Positions 7,577 through 12,007 of a stretch of 12,007 nucleotides of DNA are shown piece after piece; position 1 is the stretch's first letter; every line of letters begins with the position of its first letter. The notes below the pieces were generated by a model, which was not told the DNA's origin, made no database searches, and saw only the letters and a list, made by a program, of their open reading frames with translations. The position numbers and the translations under genes are program-made. Source of the DNA: Bacteroidales bacterium (GTDB taxonomy: Bacteria > Bacteroidota > Bacteroidia > Bacteroidales > UBA932); the NCBI GenBank assembly GCA_017509375.1, contig JAFWPT010000440.1, positions 1 through 12,007 on the forward strand. The letters run 5' to 3'.

Positions 7577-7672
7577 GAAGCCATGCCACTTTCGTTTGAG
7601 GCTAAGATAGGATTTCCATCGTAGCTAAGGTTCTGAAATTAGTCTAGAAATATAACCTAACAAGGCTTTCAT
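7577..7672 (-). pseudogene. 5' end of the CatB-like acetyltransferase gene, broken by an in-frame TAG
   Basis: This stretch reads in the same frame as the CatB-like gene. An ATG at 7672 overlaps the TGA of the upstream GT2 gene (ATGA), like other junctions in this operon. It encodes MKALLGYISRLISEP, a TAG at codon 16 (7627-7625), then [16 protein letters not shown], which runs straight into the annotated core. About 30 residues with a basic, aromatic KRKW-type patch before the first beta-helix turns is what I recall from full-length relatives. One substitution (CAG to TAG, Gln to stop, or AAG to TAG) would explain the break. TAG ends six other genes here, so recoding as an amino acid is unlikely. 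Alternatives are a sequencing error or a genuinely short protein started at the GTG. Confidence 0.7.
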
Positions 7673-8577
7673 TGCACCGAAGGATTATGCTTTACACCCC
7701 GGAAACGCAAATATAGCGTGTGATAAGTCCTTGGAAAAACAGCCTTAAGGTAACCTGTTACCCAGATAATGGGATAGCGCCACGGAAAGCAGCGTTTGCT
7801 GTACAGCAGCGCATTGTGCAGGTTCAGTCCGCGGGGAGATTTCAGGTATGCAATCCTCTCTTTCAAAGGTAGTTGGAAGAAATCGGACCTTCCTCCGTCC
7901 TTCGGGTGGTCGTTTTCGCAAACCCCTCCGTAATGGGGAAGGACGAGCACCGGAAAACCGGCTTTATGGGCCAGATAGGTATAATCATGGTCTGTTCCGC
8001 CGTGAATGTACTCTTCACAAAAGATACCCTGCTGTTTAACAACATCTGCAGATACATAGGTGATATTCCCGTGAGCAGCTTCACAAGCTTGGAAGGACTT
8101 TCCGTCGGGAAGTATCATTTTGTCTTTAAGCGTCAGCTTGTTGGTATAGATGAAACCGCCGTAGGTAAATGCACCCGTTGCCGCATCCTTGGTCGAGCCC
8201 ACATAAATGCCGCCTTTCCCGAAAGTGCTACGGCTATAGTCATCGGCGGCCAGGATATCCTCCCAGAACTCAGGAAGTACTTCTGAATCATTGTTCAGCC
8301 AGAGATATCCGTCCCATCCGCCTTCAGCAATGGCTGCTTTCCAAGAGTTAATCATTCCACCGTTCCAGAACAGGTCTCCGGTTCCCTGAAGAATAGTAAC
8401 ATCAAACGGATAGCACTGGGAGCGGATGGCATCTGCCGTCCCGTCAGTACTGCCGTCGTCCGTAAGGAAAACCTTGGCGGAAACAGAAACCGGAAGCGTA
8501 TTCTGCAACGAATCCAGGCAACGAAGGGTTTTCTGCTTCCGGTTAAAAACTGTTATAAGGACAGCTACAGACAACAT
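7669..8577 (-). CDS. GT2-family glycosyltransferase (rhamnosyltransferase-like)
   Basis: GT-A glycosyltransferase of family GT2, 302 residues. The N-terminal half shows LSVAVLITVFNRKQKTLRCL (2-21), the nucleotide-binding LTDDGSTDGT (38-47), GDLFWNGGMINSWK (67-80) and LWLNNDSEVLPEFW (92-105). Here NNDS takes the place of the usual DxD metal site. The combination of the WNGG block with LNNDS is characteristic of the WbbL-like subgroup often called rhamnosyltransferases. That name is only a hint, and the donor sugar is uncertain. The later GGTDHDYTYLAHKAGFPV segment fits the acceptor-side region of the same subgroup. It starts one base after the preceding acetyltransferase stop (TGA C ATG), and its TGA overlaps the ATG of the damaged CatB-like gene, so it sits in a coupled translation chain. 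Composition is moderately GC-rich. Confidence 0.94.
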   Translation of the reverse strand: MLSVAVLITVFNRKQKTLRCLDSLQNTLPVSVSAKVFLTDDGSTDGTADAIRSQCYPFDVTILQGTGDLFWNGGMINSWKAAIAEGGWDGYLWLNNDSEVLPEFWEDILAADDYSRSTFGKGGIYVGSTKDAATGAFTYGGFIYTNKLTLKDKMILPDGKSFQACEAAHGNITYVSADVVKQQGIFCEEYIHGGTDHDYTYLAHKAGFPVLVLPHYGGVCENDHPKDGGRSDFFQLPLKERIAYLKSPRGLNLHNALLYSKRCFPWRYPIIWVTGYLKAVFPRTYHTLYLRFRGVKHNPSVQ

Positions 8578-8578
8578 G

Positions 8579-9184
8579 TCATTTACTCAATGTCTTTACG
8601 ATTCTAGCTGGATTGCCTGCTACGACACAATCCGGCGGAACATTCTGGGTCACGACTGAACCGGCACCGATTACGGCACGGTCCCCAATCGTTACCCCTT
8701 TCAAGATAATAGAGCGAGCTCCGATGAATACATCGTTCCCGATTGTCACGGGGCTGACGAGTGTATTCTCATTGCGCCCTTCAAGCCTGTCTTTCCAATC
8801 GATAGGGTGGGAATCGGTATCCGTTATAATGCAGCCTGAACCAATCATGACATTGTCGCCGATGGTTACACTTTTTGCGGCACAGATTGTACTTCCGCTG
8901 ATTCCTACATTATTTCCGATAACTATACGGCTACCAGGGGTTGCTATATTGAAAACGCAGGGTTGGATAAGGCCGATGGCATTACTGTTAATCTTATTCA
9001 AGCTGCAGAACCTGCGTCCGATAGTCAGGGTCCCATTAGGTTTTCTGGAAACCAGGCGGCTTATCCAACTTCTCCGGATGATGATCAACGCTCCTGTTAT
9101 TTGCCAATCTTTGTGATATGGTATCCTGCTCAGCATGCAGTACCACCTCGTAAGCAGGTTTCTATAGAGTTTTCGTATCAGCAT
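8579..9184 (-). CDS. Hexapeptide-repeat O-acetyltransferase (WbbJ/LacA-like)
   Basis: Soluble acetyltransferase with a left-handed parallel beta-helix (Hexapep repeats, PF00132), 201 residues from the ATG at 9184. It probably O-acetylates a sugar of the repeat unit using acetyl-CoA. An N-terminal basic and aromatic region ([17 protein letters not shown]) is followed by irregular hexapeptide turns ([44 protein letters not shown]). The loop DTDSHPIDW carries the likely catalytic His at 126. The C-terminal coils ([33 protein letters not shown]) end with [12 protein letters not shown], a typical family ending. The frame can be extended to a TTG at 9220, but ATG 9184 is a stronger start codon and leaves a normal N-terminus. 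The 36-base gap after the GT8 stop shows no clear signal. The gene ends one base before the next GT2. Confidence 0.92.
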   Translation of the reverse strand: MLIRKLYRNLLTRWYCMLSRIPYHKDWQITGALIIIRRSWISRLVSRKPNGTLTIGRRFCSLNKINSNAIGLIQPCVFNIATPGSRIVIGNNVGISGSTICAAKSVTIGDNVMIGSGCIITDTDSHPIDWKDRLEGRNENTLVSPVTIGNDVFIGARSIILKGVTIGDRAVIGAGSVVTQNVPPDCVVAGNPARIVKTLSK

Positions 9185-9220
9185 AATGAATGACTGTTGT
9201 TTGAAAACTGGAGTTAACAA

Positions 9221-10159
9221 CTATTTTTTGTCCAACGGGTAGCGCAGGAGCAATTTTAATCGTTTCAACAAAGAAAGATTCATCAACATATCCCGTTGTT
9301 CATTCCAAAATGCATTGGTGAAGCGCTCGTCAAAAAAGAGGGATCTCCGGTAGTACGCCCACCAGATATCGGCATTGGGGCAAGCACCCTGCCAGGGCTT
9401 TGCGCCGTTATAGTGGACAATTCCGGAAGAAAGGGCATGTGCTATCTCTTCTTTTCCGTAAATAGCTTCCATTTCCGCCCGGCGATTTGCCATCAGGTCG
9501 TACAACGGGGTGGTAAGGCAAAATGCCGGCGTTATGGGAAGAATCCTGCCTTTGCAAGCAAGGTTGATAATGGTCATGTCCTGCTGGTGATACTGGTTCT
9601 TTCCCAACTCCCTGAACTCTTGGAGTTTTCCGTCGCGGATCAGCGCACGGGAATTGATGACCAGATTCCCGGAATAAAAATAGCCGTCGTGCCAGTCATA
9701 TCCATATTCTTTTCTTAGATATTCCTGGTAATCCGGACGCAGGGCAGAGCACGTATCCACAGCCCCAAAATAAGTATCTCCCAGATTGATAGCATAATAC
9801 CTCGCCAAGTCTTCCCGGAATATAACGTCCACATCGGAATAGAGAATCTTGTCATATTCGGGGATGAGTTCCGGAGAAATGAGACGGTAATAAGCCGTCT
9901 CCGGTATGCCCCGAATCTCATACCCTCCGACGAATTCTCCCTCGACTACACGGAAAGTCAGCTTGCAATTCCCGTACAACTGCGGCAATTCGTTCAGTTT
10001 GCTGCCTGAGAAATCACAGTTGGGACTGTGGAGGATGTATATGTCGTAGAAAGTCGTAGGCGCAGCATGCTCCAGCAGAGAGGTCATGCACACTCCTGCC
10101 GGCATCTCCAGAGAGGCATCGAACGTAAAGAGAATCGGGACGATATTTAACTCAGCCAT
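9221..10159 (-). CDS. GT8-family glycosyltransferase
   Basis: Retaining GT-A glycosyltransferase of family GT8 (PF01501, LgtC/RfaJ-like), 312 residues and complete. Diagnostic elements appear in order: IVPILFTFDASLEMPAGVCM (6-25), ETAYYRLISPELIPEYDKIL (87-106), the metal-binding DVD of YSDVDVIF (109-111), DGYFYSGNLVINSRAL (158-173), the acceptor-side HQQDMTIIN (191-199), and the C-terminal HYNGAKPWQG (249-258), whose His usually binds the metal. Family members transfer glucose or galactose with retention of configuration; which sugar applies here is not readable. The last 50 or so residues are rich in basic and aromatic positions (KRLKLLLRYPLDKK), a likely membrane-contact tail. It follows the upstream GT2 by 18 bases. 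The ATG at 10159 gives the normal family start. Confidence 0.95.
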   Translation of the reverse strand: MAELNIVPILFTFDASLEMPAGVCMTSLLEHAAPTTFYDIYILHSPNCDFSGSKLNELPQLYGNCKLTFRVVEGEFVGGYEIRGIPETAYYRLISPELIPEYDKILYSDVDVIFREDLARYYAINLGDTYFGAVDTCSALRPDYQEYLRKEYGYDWHDGYFYSGNLVINSRALIRDGKLQEFRELGKNQYHQQDMTIINLACKGRILPITPAFCLTTPLYDLMANRRAEMEAIYGKEEIAHALSSGIVHYNGAKPWQGACPNADIWWAYYRRSLFFDERFTNAFWNEQRDMLMNLSLLKRLKLLLRYPLDKK

Positions 10160-10177
10160 TCCTTGTTGGGTTCGCTA

Positions 10178-11026
10178 TCAGTGATAATGACGTACAAACC
10201 GTGCATTTCTTCTAAACAGGGCTATGAATTTCATGACGGCCAGGTTGCACTTATAAAGGACCGTCCCGTACCTGCGGTCGCGGAGCTGGATATAGAAACG
10301 GTCATAATCCGTATCTTTATAACCGCCCCCTTTCAGGAAATGCTGATAGTCTTCAAGTATCCTGGCCGGGAAGAGGTCTTTTAGAATCTGTTCCTTCTCG
10401 AACGTGCACAAATCCCTGTTTTTGGAACTGATGCCGTTGCAGTCGAAATCGGAAACAACCGTATCGATACACTTGTAGGAAGCCCCTCCGAGTACAAACG
10501 ACTGCAGGAAGAATTTCCAGTCGGAAACAATGCGGTAAGACTCGTCATAAGGGTACTTTTCCAGCCACTCCCGCTTGATAAACGTAGCGTTGTGGGGGAG
10601 AGACCCCTTCATGAAGTGAAGCAGGGACAAATCATCCTGGATTTCAAACAAATGACCGGTATCCAGAAAAACCATCTTCCCGATCACGAAATCCAAATCG
10701 TGCAGCTCGGGTAAAACCGACTGGATGGCCGTTGAACTGTGCAGATTGTCTCCGCCATTCAGAAACAGAAGATACTCTCCAGTTGATACGGAAACTCCTT
10801 TGTTCATCTGACGATAGATGCCCCGCTCTTCGCTGTTGCTTTGCCAGTAGAAGAGCTTGTCGCTATATTTTTTCAGCACATCGACGCTGGAATCCGTAGA
10901 TCCTCCATCAATCACAATATACTCAATCTGGTCAAAGACAGTCTGATCCATGACACTTTTGAGGGTTCTTTCCAACCCCTCTGCGTCATTGAGGTTGATA
11001 GTTATGATGCTCAGCTTTTTTGTCAT
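10178..11026 (-). CDS. GT2-family glycosyltransferase (WcaE-like subgroup)
   Basis: Family GT2 glycosyltransferase of 282 residues. It begins KLSIITINLNDAEGLERTLK (4-23), followed by IEYIVIDGGSTDSSVDVLKK (34-53), ERGIYRQMNKGVSVSTGEYL (67-86) and LNGGDNLHS (89-97). The GIYRQMNKG block, the NGGD in place of DxD, and the later SLPHNATFIKR (142-152) plus YRIVSDWKFFL (164-174) mark the subgroup that includes the colanic-acid enzyme WcaE. It would act in the cytoplasm on the growing repeat unit; donor and acceptor are unknown. The C-terminus is basic (FIALFRRNARFVRHYH), possibly membrane-associated. Its ATG overlaps the LicD-family stop (ATGA), so the two are probably translated together. That fits, but does not prove, action on the same part of the repeat unit. 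Confidence 0.95.
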   Translation of the reverse strand: MTKKLSIITINLNDAEGLERTLKSVMDQTVFDQIEYIVIDGGSTDSSVDVLKKYSDKLFYWQSNSEERGIYRQMNKGVSVSTGEYLLFLNGGDNLHSSTAIQSVLPELHDLDFVIGKMVFLDTGHLFEIQDDLSLLHFMKGSLPHNATFIKREWLEKYPYDESYRIVSDWKFFLQSFVLGGASYKCIDTVVSDFDCNGISSKNRDLCTFEKEQILKDLFPARILEDYQHFLKGGGYKDTDYDRFYIQLRDRRYGTVLYKCNLAVMKFIALFRRNARFVRHYH

Positions 11027-11820
11027 GACAATATAAAGGAATCGTACAAATGGTGGGTAACCCTTTTCTCTAAGGGTGGCAGCTGCATATAGTCTCCGTA
11101 AACGGCGGAAAGATAGCTGTGAAAGTCCTTAATGGCCGGATACTGGCAGCCCTCGAAAGGGAGATCGGTAATCTCGTCAAATACGGTTTTGTCAACAACC
11201 TCCCGGCTACCATAACTGCCAAGAATTACCCCGGCTTTTGGAGAGTTGGAGAAAGGATAGCAACATGCCAGCTTTTCTATTTCTTTCTTAACGTTCAATG
11301 AAGAATCAAAGCAGCAATGCCGTAGCCGCTTCAGGATATATTTGGCAAACCATAATGCCTTATTTGAGGGAATCGCTTTATAAAACGGGCACACCCACGA
11401 TAACTTTTCACGTAACGCCAACACTTTCCTACAGTGCTCGTCATATTCCATAGGTGCGCCGTCAATAGGAAAGATATCAATATTGATTCCCCATAAACTC
11501 CTCCCGAATGATATATCCGTCATTACTGTACCCCTTCGGCAAACTTTGAGGCATATCTCTACCGTAACCTCGCTTTTACGCAAATCCAGTAGTTCATTGT
11601 CCTGTGAATGATACTCCTTTGCAAATCTTTCATAATCCTCCCTGGGCATCATCAGATCGATATCGTCATCCCAGGGAATGTATCCTTTATGTCTAACAGC
11701 GCCCAGCAACGTCCCGCCACACAGAGAATACTTGATTCCCTTATTTTTGCAAAAAACATCCACATCGGAGAGAATCTCCAACTGAATCTGCCTTAGCTCC
11801 TCCAAACTAATCTGTCTCAC
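11023..11820 (-). CDS. LicD-family phosphotransferase
   Basis: LicD-family protein (PF04991), 265 residues, the usual length. Members belong to the nucleotidyltransferase superfamily and transfer phosphocholine or another phospho-substituent from a CDP-linked donor to a glycan. The defining block is at 33-64: LCGGTLLGAVRHKGYIPWD, then the metal-binding run of acidic residues DDDID at 51-55, and LMMPREDYE. The N-terminus ISLEELRQIQLEILSDVDVF is typical and sets the start at a GTG (11820), because no nearby in-frame ATG gives the whole motif. That start lies 14 bases inside the end of the upstream epimerase gene, and the stop overlaps the next GT2 (ATGA). Whether the substituent is choline phosphate or an alditol phosphate depends on donor-synthesis genes outside the window. 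No licA/licC-type choline genes are visible here. Confidence 0.93.
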   Translation of the reverse strand: MRQISLEELRQIQLEILSDVDVFCKNKGIKYSLCGGTLLGAVRHKGYIPWDDDIDLMMPREDYERFAKEYHSQDNELLDLRKSEVTVEICLKVCRRGTVMTDISFGRSLWGINIDIFPIDGAPMEYDEHCRKVLALREKLSWVCPFYKAIPSNKALWFAKYILKRLRHCCFDSSLNVKKEIEKLACCYPFSNSPKAGVILGSYGSREVVDKTVFDEITDLPFEGCQYPAIKDFHSYLSAVYGDYMQLPPLEKRVTHHLYDSFILS

Positions 11821-12007
11821 CTTTCCTTAGAATTTTAACAGTTCGCCGCAACCCTTTTTCCAAAGAATAACCTGCACTCCATCCGATGCCTGCAATTTTA
11901 TCATTTGCCAATCGGGAAATTGTTACTTTGCTGAATCCACGGGACTCAACATCTCCAGGCATCTCGAACCGAACCATCGTACCGCTGATTTTAGCAAGCA
12001 GGTGGGC
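11807..12007 (-). CDS. NAD-dependent epimerase/dehydratase-like protein, C-terminal 66 residues (runs off right edge)
   Basis: Only the last 66 codons are in the window. The frame from 12007 is open to a TAG at 11809-11807 and reads VRFEMPGDVESRGFSKVTIS, then GIGWSAGYSLEKGLRRTVKIL, ending LRKGETD. The pattern of a late basic/hydrophobic strand followed by GW.A.YSLE.GL.RT is the usual C-terminal end of extended short-chain dehydrogenase (NAD-dependent epimerase/dehydratase) proteins. In many bacteria such a protein is encoded directly before a LicD-family gene, often with a cytidylyltransferase. It would then help make the sugar or alditol used for the LicD-transferred group. No catalytic motif (Rossmann GxxGxxG, YxxxK) can be seen because the N-terminal part is missing, so the call rests on the tail and context. 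It overlaps the LicD start by 14 bases. Confidence 0.7.
   Translation of the reverse strand, partial: AHLLAKISGTMVRFEMPGDVESRGFSKVTISRLANDKIAGIGWSAGYSLEKGLRRTVKILRKGETD

Noticed and set aside
7625..7627. Reassigned or suppressed amber codon (programmed readthrough)
   Set aside because: TAG ends six other genes in the window, and no readthrough signal is apparent. A nonsense mutation or an internal start is simpler.
9185..9220. TTG-started extension of the hexapeptide acetyltransferase
   Set aside because: An in-frame ATG at 9184 is a better start codon, and the extra 12 residues look unrelated to the family.
1..12007. Insertion sequences, CRISPR arrays, tRNA or rRNA genes
   Set aside because: No transposase, terminal inverted repeats, regularly spaced repeats or tRNA-like cloverleaf were seen. 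Every larger stretch is occupied by polysaccharide genes.

Overview
This window is the inside of a surface-polysaccharide (capsule, exopolysaccharide or O-antigen type) biosynthesis locus. Every convincing gene lies on the minus strand, so transcription runs from position 12007 towards 1. The genes are tightly packed. Most junctions are short gaps or stop/start overlaps (ATGA or TAATG type), and the largest gap is 73 bases, so the window looks like part of one long operon whose promoter, first genes and terminator lie outside. The protein families and architecture suggest a gut-type Bacteroidota, probably Bacteroidales: a Wza-like export lipoprotein, a LicD-family protein next to an NAD-dependent epimerase, CatB-like O-acetyltransferases, and no consistent Shine-Dalgarno sites. 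The genus cannot be read from the sequence.

In transcription order: the C-terminal end of a putative NAD-dependent sugar epimerase/dehydratase (12007-11807); a LicD-family nucleotidyl/phosphotransferase (11820-11023); a WcaE-like GT2 glycosyltransferase (11026-10178); a GT8 glycosyltransferase (10159-9221); a left-handed beta-helix O-acetyltransferase (9184-8579); a second GT2 (8577-7669); a CatB-like O-acetyltransferase whose natural start appears cut off by an in-frame TAG (7672/7576-6974); two membrane acyltransferase-3 proteins (6977-6039 and 5965-4973); a third GT2 (4960-3986); a multi-spanning Wzy-like polymerase (3986-2679); two GT4 glycosyltransferases (2700-1576 and 1606-503); and the N-terminal part of a Wza-like outer-membrane export lipoprotein (488-1).

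Together these would build a repeat unit using six glycosyltransferases, decorate it with up to four acyl groups and probably a LicD-transferred phospho-substituent, polymerise it (Wzy), and export it (Wza). No initiating sugar-phosphate transferase, Wzx flippase or Wzc co-polymerase is in the window; they are expected nearby.

The most notable observation is the amber codon at codon 16 of the CatB-like gene. Reading from an ATG that overlaps the upstream gene's stop in the classic ATGA arrangement, the frame is open for 233 codons except for that TAG. Base composition is also mosaic: single 60-base lines in the GT4 genes are about 65-67% GC, against about 37-38% in one membrane acyltransferase gene. 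This fits a locus assembled from pieces of different origin.
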